A DNA stretch of 64,000 nt, from contig NZ_LT800499.1 in the NCBI RefSeq assembly GCF_900166625.1, forward strand, positions 2,769,361 through 2,833,360, read 5' to 3'. This document shows, piece by piece, positions 1 to 8,325 of this stretch. The position numbers and the translations under genes were made by a program. Position 1 is the stretch's first letter. Every line of letters begins with the position of its first letter. Below the pieces are notes generated by a model that saw only the letters and a program-made list of their open reading frames with translations, had not been told where the DNA came from and made no database searches. This DNA is from Halobacillus massiliensis (GTDB lineage: Bacteria > Bacillota > Bacilli > Bacillales > Halobacillaceae).

Positions 1-1088
1 GTCTCTTGTGTGAATGTTTTTAATGCCTCTAAAAATAGCTGGTTTTCCTCTTCAAGACCGATGGTGATTCGAAGCATTGTCGGATACCCCATTAAGTGGC
101 CTGGCCGCACGATAATTCCTTTGCTTAACAGTCCTTCAAAAACTTCTTCCGCCGGCCTTTTAACATCTGCCATAATGAAGTTGGTTTGTGTAGGAAAATA
201 AGATAGACCTAGTTCATTAAATCCTTGAATCAGCTGCTTCCTCCCCTTTTTATTTTTCTTGATCGTATTCTGGAGAAATTCTTCATCTTCCAGTGAAGCA
301 GCAGCGGCTGCGACTGCCAATCTGTTAAGGTTAAATGGATCTTTTACTTTCATAAGTTCCTGTACGATAGCTGGAGCCATTATCCCATAGCCAATCCTTA
401 AACCGGCCAGGCCGTAAATTTTTGAAAATGTTCTTAGAATAATCATATTAGGATAATCATTCAGTAAAGGCAGTGTTTCAAGGTATTCATCACTATCTGC
501 ATATTCATAGTATGCTTCATCAATGATTAGCAGAATGTGGGAAGGGACCTCGTCAATAAACCGTGCAAGCTCAGCCTTCCTGACAATTGTTCCTGTAGGA
601 TTATTTGGATTACAGACAAACATCATTTTTGTTTTGTCTGTAATTGCTTTAAGCATGGCCGAGAGATTATGTGTACCATCCGTCATCTCAACTTCTACAG
701 GCTTGCCGCCTTCAATGAGAACATTCGTTTTATAACGCGGGAATGTAACACTAGCCATTACAGCCTCATCCCCTTCATTTATGTATGATCTGGTAAGAAG
801 TCGAATGATCTCGTCCGATCCATTTCCAAAAATAAGCTGATTTGTGTTTACTTTGAGACGCCTGGCCAGCTTAAAACCTAACGTCGGTGAAGTGATTTCA
901 GGATATCTTGTAAGCTCACGCATTTCCTCTTGTACGGCTTGATCAACATAAATAGAATAACCAAACGGATTCTCATTAGAAGCCATTTTAATAACACGAT
1001 TCAGTCCTTTTTCACGTCTTAATTCTTCAATGGGCTTGCCGGGCGAGTACATAGAGACTTTCTGCAGCTGAGGGCGGGGCGGAATCAT
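1..1088 (-). CDS. hisC: Histidinol-phosphate aminotransferase, 3' end cut by window
   Basis: Class I/II PLP-dependent aminotransferase that converts imidazole-acetol phosphate plus glutamate to L-histidinol phosphate in histidine synthesis; in Bacillus the family also serves Tyr/Phe transamination. Visible: N-terminal SNENPFG near residue 38, CNPNNPTG near 160, IIDEAYYEY near 190, and the PLP lysine in RTFSKIYGLAG (Lys about 223). About 362 residues are in the window, close to the usual 360, so only the last few codons are missing. The ATG at 1088 has AGGAGG seven bases upstream; an adjacent GTG is less well placed. It has a long leader of its own and no his or trp neighbour in view, so it appears to be a separate unit on this side. 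The enzyme family is confident; its exact pathway is inferred. Confidence 0.9.
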   Translation of the reverse strand, partial: MIPPRPQLQKVSMYSPGKPIEELRREKGLNRVIKMASNENPFGYSIYVDQAVQEEMRELTRYPEITSPTLGFKLARRLKVNTNQLIFGNGSDEIIRLLTRSYINEGDEAVMASVTFPRYKTNVLIEGGKPVEVEMTDGTHNLSAMLKAITDKTKMMFVCNPNNPTGTIVRKAELARFIDEVPSHILLIIDEAYYEYADSDEYLETLPLLNDYPNMIILRTFSKIYGLAGLRIGYGIMAPAIVQELMKVKDPFNLNRLAVAAAAASLEDEEFLQNTIKKNKKGRKQLIQGFNELGLSYFPTQTNFIMADVKRPAEEVFEGLLSKGIIVRPGHLMGYPTMLRITIGLEEENQLFLEALKTFTQE

Positions 1089-1470
1089 CACAAAACCTCC
1101 TCTAAAGTTAATGTAAAAATAAGGTACCAAAACCAGTTTAGAGTTATCTAAATTTTCTATCAAGAACGTTATTTAAAGTGCTGTTGCTTTCACGCACTAA
1201 ATGATGGGTAAATCCGTTAAAGTAATCCTTATACGACAGCGTCAGATTTTTTTCAATAGCTTGAGAGTATAAGAATTATACTAAATTCATATCTCAACCG
1301 TTTATTTCATGTGATTTTATAGAATCAGAAAAAGGCTGACGAGTTAATCCCGTCAGCCTTTTTCTGCACGCGTATAATTATTGTGAAAAACACTCAGCAT
1401 ACTGGTTCAAAAGTATAAATTTCCCTAGAAAGCAGAAGCTACCATTACTACTTACAAAGGAATGATTAAT
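1089..1470. other. Intergenic region between hisC and lipoprotein gene
   Basis: About 380 bases without a gene. It carries one strong bidirectional terminator-like hairpin at 1326-1366 and AT-rich sequence that should hold the divergent promoters. I looked for a T-box or histidine leader before hisC and saw no T-box consensus. Confidence 0.6.
1326..1366. terminator. Palindromic terminator-like hairpin
   Basis: A perfect 16-bp stem (1326-1341 with 1351-1366) has an A5 run in its left arm and a T5 run in its right arm, so it could terminate in either direction. No gene ends next to it: it sits between two divergent genes. It may therefore end a small RNA, or act within the hisC leader about 240 bases before the start. 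Confidence 0.6.
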
Positions 1471-1914
1471 TTGAAGAAACTGGCTTTTTTATTATTGATG
1501 ATTTTTCTAGCTGCTTGTAATAATAACAACAATGAAGAAGTTAACAATCCTCCAGAAAACGCTCCTGCTGAAAATGAAGATCAATTGGCCGGACAGACAG
1601 ATGAAAGCTTTAACTTTATAGCTTTTGAACTGGATGTGGAGTATCCGGATGATAAGTTAGTGGATGTAGAGTATGAAAATGAGAAGGAAGGAATGGATGC
1701 TAAATACTTTGATGAAATGAAGGATCTAGATTTAAGAAGTGATGAAGCATTAGAAAAGCTTTCTCCTTTGTTTGAGAGCTTCACTTTCGATCAAAATACT
1801 TCTGATAAAGAAGTGATCAAAGAAGTAAAGAAGGCATTTGAGGTTGAAGATAATTACGATAAATTTGAACTCGAAATTGAATTTGAAGATGGAACAGATA
1901 AAAAGTACAAATAA
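1471..1914 (+). CDS. YusW-like lipoprotein
   Basis: Small secreted lipoprotein. The N-terminus has a basic pair, a hydrophobic stretch and a lipobox ending LAAC, followed by an Asn-run linker and an acidic C-terminal domain of about 110 residues with FELDVEYPDD near its start, resembling the YusW family (function unknown). I place the start at TTG 1471, nine bases after AAAGGA, giving a signal peptide beginning M-K-K-L; an in-frame ATG at 1462 lies only one base from that Shine-Dalgarno sequence. A strong terminator overlaps the stop codon. It probably sits on the outer face of the membrane. The family call rests on sequence feel only. Confidence 0.75.
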   Translation: MKKLAFLLLMIFLAACNNNNNEEVNNPPENAPAENEDQLAGQTDESFNFIAFELDVEYPDDKLVDVEYENEKEGMDAKYFDEMKDLDLRSDEALEKLSPLFESFTFDQNTSDKEVIKEVKKAFEVEDNYDKFELEIEFEDGTDKKYK

Positions 1915-1950
1915 ACATGCGGGCTGCATTAACCCGCATGTTTCATTTTT
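1913..1950. terminator. Terminator of lipoprotein gene, shared with convergent small gene
   Basis: An 11-bp perfect stem (1913-1923 with 1933-1943) is followed by a T-rich run. It overlaps the stop codon of the lipoprotein gene and also lies just beyond the stop of the minus-strand 32-codon gene, so it can serve both. Confidence 0.8.
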
Positions 1951-2049
1951 TTATTCTGGATTTTTATATAAAATGGTAATCATAAGGATGATAACAGCAA
2001 CTACAACCGACAGAAAAATCATTCCAGGCACAGTAAATTCATAAATCAT
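1951..2049 (-). CDS. 32-aa single-pass membrane peptide
   Basis: A short open frame that encodes a Met-Ile-Tyr-Glu start, about 20 consecutive hydrophobic residues (one membrane helix) and a polar tail ending YKNPE. The ATG is preceded by GGAAGGGG at a seven-base spacing, which is strong support for translation. The gene converges on the lipoprotein gene and shares its terminator. No function can be assigned; single-helix peptides of this size in Bacillaceae are often sporulation or membrane-complex factors, but nothing here proves that. Confidence 0.6.
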   Translation of the reverse strand: MIYEFTVPGMIFLSVVVAVIILMITILYKNPE

Positions 2050-2245
2050 ATTTTATCCCCTTCCGTTCGTCCGGCTGTTCTCTACTCTTGAAACCATCTC
2101 ACGTTTTAAATTGCTTTATTTTTCAGAATTATCTACAATTTTACCTCATTTCCAAAAATATGTAAACCGAAGAAGGCTTGTCCTTCTAAAATACATACCT
2201 CATTCGATATCAATATTTACTACCGAAACGAGGCTTTCTTCCGTA

Positions 2246-2605
2246 TTATCGCCAGCGCAAAGCAATTCGCAGCTTACAACAGTCAACACCGCTAACCTGT
2301 GAGGAGAACTCCAGCCGCAGTCCATCAGGATTAAAATAAACATCTACTTTTGAACCCACGCCGATGGAATTGATTAATTGCTTAACTTCCTCACTATTTG
2401 ACTGTTCAGCCGCCTGCATAAGCTGTGCATCAAACGCTTGGGAAGAAGCTAAACGATCAAGCACAATACTGGCATCACTCATCAGTTTTTTCATTTGTCC
2501 AGCAGAACTTTGCAGCAGTTCCCCATCTGCCGGTCGATGGGGACGCTGCGGCCAATACATAGGATAATAATAGTTTGGATAGTAATAGTTATAATACACG
2601 ATCAT
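2246..2605 (-). CDS. Tyr-rich small protein, probable spore coat type
   Basis: A 119-residue protein. The N-terminus is strikingly Tyr/Pro-rich (residues 3-20 contain many tyrosines in [12 protein letters not shown]-like order), followed by a helical segment (about 30-80) and a C-terminal beta-like part with a Cys-Cys pair. It resembles small Bacillus inner spore coat proteins of the YuzC kind, from memory of that family and not from a search. GGAAGGG precedes the ATG. The upstream sequence CATATACTA fits the sigma-K -10 pattern CATANNNTA, which supports mother-cell expression. It reads divergently from prs. Confidence 0.6.
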   Translation of the reverse strand: MIVYYNYYYPNYYYPMYWPQRPHRPADGELLQSSAGQMKKLMSDASIVLDRLASSQAFDAQLMQAAEQSNSEEVKQLINSIGVGSKVDVYFNPDGLRLEFSSQVSGVDCCKLRIALRWR

Positions 2606-2632
2606 ACTTCCCTTCCAGAAGAAGATTTAAAT

Positions 2633-2662
2633 TAGTATATGCCACTGGAAATGGTATTCGTG
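2633..2662 (-). promoter_or_regulatory. Candidate sigma-K promoter of Tyr-rich protein
   Basis: On the minus strand CATACTA-type -10 sequence CATATACTA (2633-2641) matches CATANNNTA. An AC-containing -35 lies about 17-18 bases upstream. It starts 28 bases before the gene's ATG. The match is to a degenerate consensus. Confidence 0.4.
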
Positions 2663-2775
2663 TTTGTCTGTTTTCCCTTACTTTTTTATCCCTTGACGTT
2701 CTTGTGTATCCCTTTAATCTTTGGGATAATGATATAGAAAAACGAAGAGCGTACATATACAAGGAGGAGCCAGAA

Positions 2776-3729
2776 ATGTCCAAAGATCCAGAGTCTAACT
2801 TAAAGATTTTTTCCTTAAGATCAAATCGAGCACTTGCTGAGGAAATAGCGGATAACGTGGGAATTGAGCTAGGTGAATGTTCTGTCACTGAATTTAGTGA
2901 TGGTGAACTGCAAATTAATATAGAAGAAAGCGTCCGCGGAGCTGATGTATTTGTTATTCAATCGACAAGCGAACCGGTCAATCAGCATATTATGGAGCTT
3001 CTCATTATGATTGACGCTTTAAAGCGTGCTTCGGCAGAATCCATAACTGTCGTCGTTCCTTATTATGGATACGCCCGGCAAGATCGGAAAGCCCAGCCCC
3101 GTGACCCGATTACAGCCAAGCTGGTCGCTGACTTAATCGAAAGAGCTGGAGCTACAAGACTAATGTCCATTGATATTCATGCTCCACAAGCCCAGGGATT
3201 CTTTAACATTCCTGTCGATATGCTTCTCGCCATGCCAATTATGACGGAATACTTTACAAAGAAGAAGCTGGAAAATGTAGTCGTCGTATCTCCAGATCAT
3301 GGCAGTGTGAAAATGGCCCGACAGATGGCGGACCATTTAAAAACACATATTGCTATTATTGATAAACGCGGCCCTCGTGGAGATATTAAAGGTGAAATAA
3401 ATATAGTAGGAGATATTAAAGGCAAAACGGCTATTCTTATGGACGATATTGTAGATACGGCTACCAGAATTACGAGCGGGACGAAAGCGCTGCTCGACCA
3501 TGGGGCTAAAGAAGTTTATGCCTGCAGCACACATCCTGTTCTCTCTGGACCAGCTGTTGATAAAATAAAAGAATCACCTGTAAAAGAATTGATTGTGACT
3601 AACAGCATTTCTCTTTCAAATGAGAAAAAGCTGGATAAAATTACTCAGCTTACAATTGCTCCGCTGATTGGTGAAGCGATCAAGCGTGTGTTTAATGAAA
3701 AACCTGTCAGCCCATTATTTGATAAATAA
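2776..3729 (+). CDS. prs: Ribose-phosphate pyrophosphokinase paralogue with altered R5P loop
   Basis: Prs makes PRPP from ribose-5-phosphate and ATP for nucleotide, His and Trp synthesis. The start at 2776 follows AAGGAGG and gives 317 residues, the normal length; the open frame extends 67 codons upstream but without signals. Conserved parts are visible: [12 protein letters not shown] (95-106), the catalytic lysine/arginine loop, [12 protein letters not shown] (132-143) and VSPDHGS (171-177). The ribose-5-phosphate loop, normally DDIIDTAGT, reads DDIVDTATR (223-231), so the conserved Gly-Thr are Thr-Arg. The following PRPP-binding region also departs from consensus (GSVKMAR for GGVTRAR). The usual neighbours glmU and spoVG are absent, so this is probably a second copy. 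It may be regulatory or have changed kinetics. Confidence 0.85.
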   Translation: MSKDPESNLKIFSLRSNRALAEEIADNVGIELGECSVTEFSDGELQINIEESVRGADVFVIQSTSEPVNQHIMELLIMIDALKRASAESITVVVPYYGYARQDRKAQPRDPITAKLVADLIERAGATRLMSIDIHAPQAQGFFNIPVDMLLAMPIMTEYFTKKKLENVVVVSPDHGSVKMARQMADHLKTHIAIIDKRGPRGDIKGEINIVGDIKGKTAILMDDIVDTATRITSGTKALLDHGAKEVYACSTHPVLSGPAVDKIKESPVKELIVTNSISLSNEKKLDKITQLTIAPLIGEAIKRVFNEKPVSPLFDK

Positions 3730-3732
3730 AAT

Positions 3733-3772
3733 AAAAAAAGGTGGACGCCATACTAAGCGTCCACCTTTTTTT
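3733..3772. terminator. Bidirectional terminator between prs and convergent gene
   Basis: A 16-bp stem with A7 in the left arm and T7 in the right arm (3733-3748 with 3757-3772) overlaps the stop of the minus-strand gene at 3771 and follows prs by three bases. It should end transcripts from both sides. Confidence 0.9.
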
Positions 3773-5048
3773 ATTTACGATCTACAGCACCAGCTGTTGC
3801 TTTTACAAGTTCTACTGTCTGATCAACAGTAGACTGTCGAAAGTCCTCAAACTCATCTGTCGTATATATCCCAGGTTCTTCAGGATAATGTTCCTGTGCA
3901 GCAACATGCAGATGTCCTCCTGGTATGTCATATGCCCCTAAGCCCAGCCTCACTCTGTTGGAGCGGTATTGGCTTTCATTTGATAAATAACTTCCGCCGC
4001 CTCCAGAACGGGCATAAGAGTCTTCTGATGGCCCATTTTCATGACATACATAGTCTCCATCGCGATATTGGGGAGCCTGCCACTCACATATCTCATTGTT
4101 TCTTACTACCGGCCATGGTCCGGTATTTGCAGCGGTCATTTCCTTCACCGGCAGCGTAGTTTCAATAAACTCAGGAAGCACATCAGGCATAGGCCAGTGC
4201 TCAGCTGTTGGGATGACATTCGCTCGCTCCTCAAGCTTATTATCAATACCTGTCTGCCAGCGTCCGGCATATCCTTCGATCGCCATCTTCCTTGGACCGC
4301 CCTGGCTGATGGTCATCATTAAATCAACCTGCTCTTTCGTAGCTTTTAAATAAGGACCAAACGTATCTTCTACAATACCTTCTTCAAAATCCTCCCATCT
4401 TACTGGGAAATTAGCGGCCTGAATAAAAGCTGGCCCGTCATTTGTCATCACTTTCTTTCCATCTAACTGCAGGGCTGCAGCCCCGGAAGGGTTGGATCTT
4501 CTAAATTCCTGTTCGAGGCGGTAAGGGTCAAAACCACTTACTAAAATACGCTTCCCCCCTTTACCTTTAGGGTAATCGATAGAGGTAATTCCCCTTGACG
4601 TATATTCCAGCTGCTTCATCAGCCTCTCTTTGTCCTTATCAGTAATATTAAATGTTGGCTCCCATTGTCTCAGGGCACTGGTCATATGTAACCTTGTCCA
4701 GTACAGCGGCCGATCATCATATCGATCCAGATCCCCTAAGTCTGTCCTCTCCCCTTGTGCACGTTGAACAGCTGTACTCCACAGCTTCTCTCCATGTTTA
4801 GTTATTAAGTTTTCCACCTGCTTTATGTTCTCAGCTTGACAAAGATCTTTCTTAAACTGATCCGCATATTGTGTAAACTGTGCCTCTTGCATGATCTGCT
4901 GAGGAATTGGCTTGCCATCTTCAATCCGCTGCTCTTCCGGTGTTAACGAAATACCCTCATTAAAACAGTTTTCTGCCGCAGCCACTTGTCCGCCTCCTGA
5001 CATAATTGCTAATGATAAAATGAAGCCCAAGATTATTCTCACATTCAT
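3771..5048 (-). CDS. Secreted pyroglutamyl-peptidase-like protein, Cys replaced by Ser
   Basis: A 425-residue protein with a signal peptide (hydrophobic residues 5-20, then AAAEN). The central and C-terminal part resembles peptidase family C15: ILVSGFDPYRLE near 168, NPSGAAALQLDG, FPVRWEDFEEG near 230, and a C-terminal block with YLSNESQYR followed 20 residues later by GGHLHVA. In pyrrolidone carboxyl peptidases the corresponding motif is YVCN with the nucleophilic Cys and a later catalytic His. Here the position is Ser356, with His381 retained. It is also twice the length of the cytoplasmic enzymes (about 215 residues) and exported. It may be a serine variant or an inactive binding protein. 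Peptidase ancestry is likely, activity uncertain. Confidence 0.7.
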   Translation of the reverse strand: MNVRIILGFILSLAIMSGGGQVAAAENCFNEGISLTPEEQRIEDGKPIPQQIMQEAQFTQYADQFKKDLCQAENIKQVENLITKHGEKLWSTAVQRAQGERTDLGDLDRYDDRPLYWTRLHMTSALRQWEPTFNITDKDKERLMKQLEYTSRGITSIDYPKGKGGKRILVSGFDPYRLEQEFRRSNPSGAAALQLDGKKVMTNDGPAFIQAANFPVRWEDFEEGIVEDTFGPYLKATKEQVDLMMTISQGGPRKMAIEGYAGRWQTGIDNKLEERANVIPTAEHWPMPDVLPEFIETTLPVKEMTAANTGPWPVVRNNEICEWQAPQYRDGDYVCHENGPSEDSYARSGGGGSYLSNESQYRSNRVRLGLGAYDIPGGHLHVAAQEHYPEEPGIYTTDEFEDFRQSTVDQTVELVKATAGAVDRK

Positions 5049-5265
5049 TAAATGCCCCTCCTTTGATGATTGGTTTAATTTTAAAAAAATAGCGGAAAGT
5101 TTTTCAAATTTTTTGAATTATTTACTGAAAATTAGTTAGTTTGTCGTGTATTCGAGGGATATATTTTAGTGTGAACGGCTTATGTTTTCAGTCACTATTG
5201 GTATAAAGCCAGCCAAACTAGCAAATATTGAGGAATAGAATAGATTGTCAAAGGAGTTTTCAAAG

Positions 5266-5466
5266 ATGAGCAATCCGTTGATCCAAAGACTTATCCTTGG
5301 ATTTGTTACCGGTACGATGATTTTCCTTGGTTTTCAAGCGGGACTGGCTATTACCAATAATAGTGGGGTGGGAAGTATATTAATTGCCGTCTTTTTCGGT
5401 ATTGTTACACGCACCATTGTTTCCTTTTTGATAAAAACCACAGTAGAAAAAAACGCTTCCCTTTAA
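5266..5466 (+). CDS. Small two-helix membrane protein
   Basis: A 66-residue protein with two predicted membrane helices (about residues 8-28 and 36-56) joined by a short polar turn, and a basic C-terminus. AAGGAG at 5251-5256 is nine bases from the ATG at 5266; an upstream in-frame TTG at 5245 lacks a ribosome site. It is monocistronic, followed at once by a terminator. I do not recognise the family and no function is proposed. Confidence 0.6.
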   Translation: MSNPLIQRLILGFVTGTMIFLGFQAGLAITNNSGVGSILIAVFFGIVTRTIVSFLIKTTVEKNASL

Positions 5467-5481
5467 GGAGAAGCGTTTTTT
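5451..5481 (+). terminator. Terminator of small membrane protein gene
   Basis: The 9-bp stem AAACGCTTC (5451-5459) pairs with 5470-5478 and runs into T6. It overlaps the stop codon. Confidence 0.85.
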
Positions 5482-5560
5482 AATGGAACTATTTTATTGA
5501 CGCGGTCCCCACTGGTAAGCAGTTTTATCTCCTGCTTATGTAAATAGAGAGAAGCTCTCT

Positions 5561-7765
5561 CTATTTTTGCTTTAATAATCTCATACTGTTGAGTATAACA
5601 ATTAAAGCAGCTCCCGTGTCGCTTAATATCGCCATCCATAATGTTAAAAACCCTGGAAATATGAGCAGCAGCGCTGCCGTTTTAGTTAATAAAGAAAACC
5701 AAATATTCTGCTTAATAATAGTTAATGCTTTCCGGCTCAAATTAATGGTATGGGGAAGCTTTTCTAAGTTATCCGCCATTAGTACAATATCCGCTGTTTC
5801 CATAGCCGTGTCAGTACCTGCCCCTCCCATGGCTATCCCGAGATCTGCCGTGGCAAGCGCCGGGGCATCATTAATACCGTCCCCAACCATAGCGGTCTTT
5901 TTACCTTCCTGCTGCAATTTTTTAACAGCGGAGACTTTATCTTCAGGTAGAAGTTCCGCAAAATAACGGTCTATCTCTGTCTGGCTGGCAATTTTCCTGG
6001 CGGTTCCTTCATTATCTCCTGTAAGCATAACGATTTCTTGCATACCGACACCTTTTAGCTTTTTAATCGCTTCTACGGAAATATCCCTAATCGTATCTGC
6101 TACACTAATAATGCCTGAAATTCTATCATCGCTTCCTACAACGACAACGGTGTGTCCGTTCTTTTGCAGAGAATCAATCTGTGCCTCTATACGGGGGAAA
6201 TCAGTATTCATCTCACGGAATAATTTAGGACTTCCTGCAAATTGCTCGACTCCATGAATGACAGCCTTCGCCCCTTTTCCAGCAATCGATTGAAAAAGTC
6301 TGCCTTCATCTGAACGTATCCCACGATCTTCTGCATACTCCGTTATTGCCCGGGCAATAGGATGAGTAGAATGCTCTTCTATAGTGCGAGCGATCTTTAA
6401 AGTCTCCTCAATGTCACCATCCACCGGGATAACGTGCGCCACTTTTGGTTTACCTTCTGTTAATGTTCCCGTTTTATCAAAAGCCACCGCTTGTATCAGT
6501 CCGGCTTTTTCTAAAAACGTGCCTCCTTTAATTAAGACCCCATTTCTCGCTGCATTCCCTATCGCCGATACAATGGCTACCGGTGTAGAAATGACGAGCG
6601 CACAAGGACAGGCCACTACAAGTAGTGCAAGCCCTTTATAAAACCATTCATTCCAGGATCCCATTCCCAGTAAAGGAGGACCTGCAATAATTAATAAGGC
6701 CAGCGCAAAAATAATAGGTGTATAAACTTTGGCAAAACGGTCAATGAAAGCCTCGGTCGGCGCTTTCCTCCCCTGTGCTTCTTCGACGAGATGAATAATT
6801 TTAGCAATCGTTGTATCCTCGACCAATTTAGTCACGGCAACTTCGATCGATCCTTGTTCATTGATAGTTCCAGCATATACCTTATCTCCTCTGCCTTTAT
6901 CTACAGGCAGAGACTCTCCGGTAATAGGAGCCTGATTTAAACTGGAAAAGCCCTCAATAACCTCCCCATCAAGCGGCACTTTTTCACCAGGTTTTATTAA
7001 AACTACATCATTTACTTTTACATCCTCTACAGGTCTACGAACCCATTCACTCCCTGATTTAACCGTGGCCTCTGATGGAGTCAGGTTAATTAAGCCGCGA
7101 ATCGATTCCCGGGTACGTTCAATCGATCGGCTTTGCAGCGCATTGCCAAGCGCAAACAGCCAGACAACTGTGGCTCCTTCAAACCACTCTCCAATAAGAG
7201 CAGCACCAAGAGCGGCTGAAACCATCAGCACATTCATATCAAGGGACCGGCTCTTCACAGCATAAAAGGCGCTTTTAGCAGGCTTATAACCGCCGAGCAC
7301 AATGACAGCTGCATAGAAGGAGGTTACGAGTGGCTGAGGCAGATTGGTAAAGGATAAGATAAATCCAATAGCTAGCAGGAGCCCTGAAATTAATGTAGCC
7401 CAGCCCTTTTCTTTTTGCTCAGCAGTCTGCGGTCGTCCCTTTTTAATTAAAGCTGCTTTAAACCCTGATCTTTCCACTTCTTTAATAACTTCCTCAGAAG
7501 TCATCGTATGGTCTATATACAATTTCCCCGTAGAAAAATTAACGCGTGCTTCCTTTACTTTAGAATTTTTAGATAAACGTTTTTCAATGGTAGCTGCACA
7601 TGATCCGCAATCCATTCCTGTAACGCTGAATGTCTGCATATGATCAGCAGGTGATTCAAGGAAAGGCTCATTTTTTTGTCGATTATCTGAACAGCTTTTT
7701 CCTTGGGTACTATTTTCATGGGAACAGCAGCTGCTATGTTCTGCTATTTCCGGATTCTGTTTCAT
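5561..7765 (-). CDS. cadA: Cd/Zn/Pb-exporting P1B-type ATPase
   Basis: Pumps divalent soft metals (Cd2+, Zn2+, Pb2+) out of the cell using ATP. The N-terminus has a His/Cys-rich tail (HSSCCSH, residues 10-16) and one HMA domain with GMDCGSC (Cys53, Cys56). The core has the P1B CPC motif in TM6 (ACPCALVIS), the phosphorylation motif DKTGTLT, a THP-type nucleotide-site motif (STHPIA), TGDN and [10 protein letters not shown]. The last helix contains LSDTGAALIV, with the Asp typical of the Zn/Cd subgroup rather than the copper pumps. At 734 residues it has normal length. It follows cadC by 18 bases in one operon and should be induced by metal release of CadC. Confidence 0.93.
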   Translation of the reverse strand: MKQNPEIAEHSSCCSHENSTQGKSCSDNRQKNEPFLESPADHMQTFSVTGMDCGSCAATIEKRLSKNSKVKEARVNFSTGKLYIDHTMTSEEVIKEVERSGFKAALIKKGRPQTAEQKEKGWATLISGLLLAIGFILSFTNLPQPLVTSFYAAVIVLGGYKPAKSAFYAVKSRSLDMNVLMVSAALGAALIGEWFEGATVVWLFALGNALQSRSIERTRESIRGLINLTPSEATVKSGSEWVRRPVEDVKVNDVVLIKPGEKVPLDGEVIEGFSSLNQAPITGESLPVDKGRGDKVYAGTINEQGSIEVAVTKLVEDTTIAKIIHLVEEAQGRKAPTEAFIDRFAKVYTPIIFALALLIIAGPPLLGMGSWNEWFYKGLALLVVACPCALVISTPVAIVSAIGNAARNGVLIKGGTFLEKAGLIQAVAFDKTGTLTEGKPKVAHVIPVDGDIEETLKIARTIEEHSTHPIARAITEYAEDRGIRSDEGRLFQSIAGKGAKAVIHGVEQFAGSPKLFREMNTDFPRIEAQIDSLQKNGHTVVVVGSDDRISGIISVADTIRDISVEAIKKLKGVGMQEIVMLTGDNEGTARKIASQTEIDRYFAELLPEDKVSAVKKLQQEGKKTAMVGDGINDAPALATADLGIAMGGAGTDTAMETADIVLMADNLEKLPHTINLSRKALTIIKQNIWFSLLTKTAALLLIFPGFLTLWMAILSDTGAALIVILNSMRLLKQK

Positions 7766-7783
7766 AAGAATTCCCCCGTTTTC

Positions 7784-8146
7784 CTACTCATTGGCATGAA
7801 CCATGGCGATAGAAACAAGCTGGCGTACGTGCTCATCCGCCAGTGAATAAAATACAAGTTTCCCCTCTTTACGATATTTTGCCAGCTTCATATTACGCAG
7901 CAGGCGTAAATGATGAGAAGCAGTAGCTGTAGTGGAACCGATAATATTTGCAACATCGCATACACATAATTCTGGTTCCAATGTTAAAGCATAGGCTATC
8001 TTAAGTCTGGTTGCATCAGACAAAGCTTTAAATATGAGTTCAACCCCGGCTACTTCCTCAACCTTAGGTTGTATTCGGCTGACCAATTTTTCATCATAAC
8101 AAAACGTTTCACAAGTGGGAGCCGTTTTTTCTATATCTTTGCTCAT
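7784..8146 (-). CDS. cadC: CadC-type metal-sensing ArsR repressor
   Basis: A winged-helix repressor of 120 residues that leaves its operator on binding Cd/Pb/Zn. The sensing cysteines of the alpha-3N site are present: CETFC at residues 12-16 and ELCVCD near 60. The recognition helix region TASHHLRLL and the dimer-interface helix with DEH...H near the C-terminus (the alpha-5 zinc site) are also visible. AAAGGGG precedes the ATG. It is the first gene of the cad operon, and two matching inverted repeats lie in its promoter, so it almost certainly represses itself and cadA. Confidence 0.93.
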   Translation of the reverse strand: MSKDIEKTAPTCETFCYDEKLVSRIQPKVEEVAGVELIFKALSDATRLKIAYALTLEPELCVCDVANIIGSTTATASHHLRLLRNMKLAKYRKEGKLVFYSLADEHVRQLVSIAMVHANE

Positions 8147-8160
8147 TATATTCCCCTTTC

Positions 8161-8247
8161 ATTCAAATAATCATTTGAATATTTGTTTATAGTGTATCCT
8201 TCTTATTAAATAACGTCAAAGCATTATATTCAAATTATCATTAGAAT
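8161..8247 (-). promoter_or_regulatory. cad promoter with two CadC-type operators
   Basis: On the minus strand -35 TTGACG (8214-8219) and -10 TACACT (8191-8196) are 17 bases apart. A perfect inverted repeat ATTCAAAT-N4-ATTTGAAT (8161-8180) lies just downstream of the -10, across the expected start of transcription, and closely resembles the known cad operator of plasmid pI258. A second copy with one mismatch (8228-8247) lies upstream of the -35. The two centres are 67 bp apart. Confidence 0.85.
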
Positions 8248-8261
8248 GTGTTATTAAAAAA

Positions 8262-8312
8262 TAAAAAAAAAGACTGCTCGGTCAGTCTTCACTGACTTTT
8301 GAGCAGTCCTTT
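8262..8312 (-). terminator. Terminator of catalase gene
   Basis: GACTGCTC (8272-8279) pairs with GAGCAGTC (8301-8308), and a second hairpin GTCAGT/ACTGAC (8281-8296) lies inside. On the minus strand the stem is followed by a T-rich run (A-rich on plus, 8254-8271). Confidence 0.75.
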
Positions 8313-8325
8313 TCTTCTTATTTAA

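Noticed and set aside
1089-1330. T-box or histidine attenuator before hisC.
   Set aside because: No T-box consensus or His-rich leader peptide was found on the minus strand.
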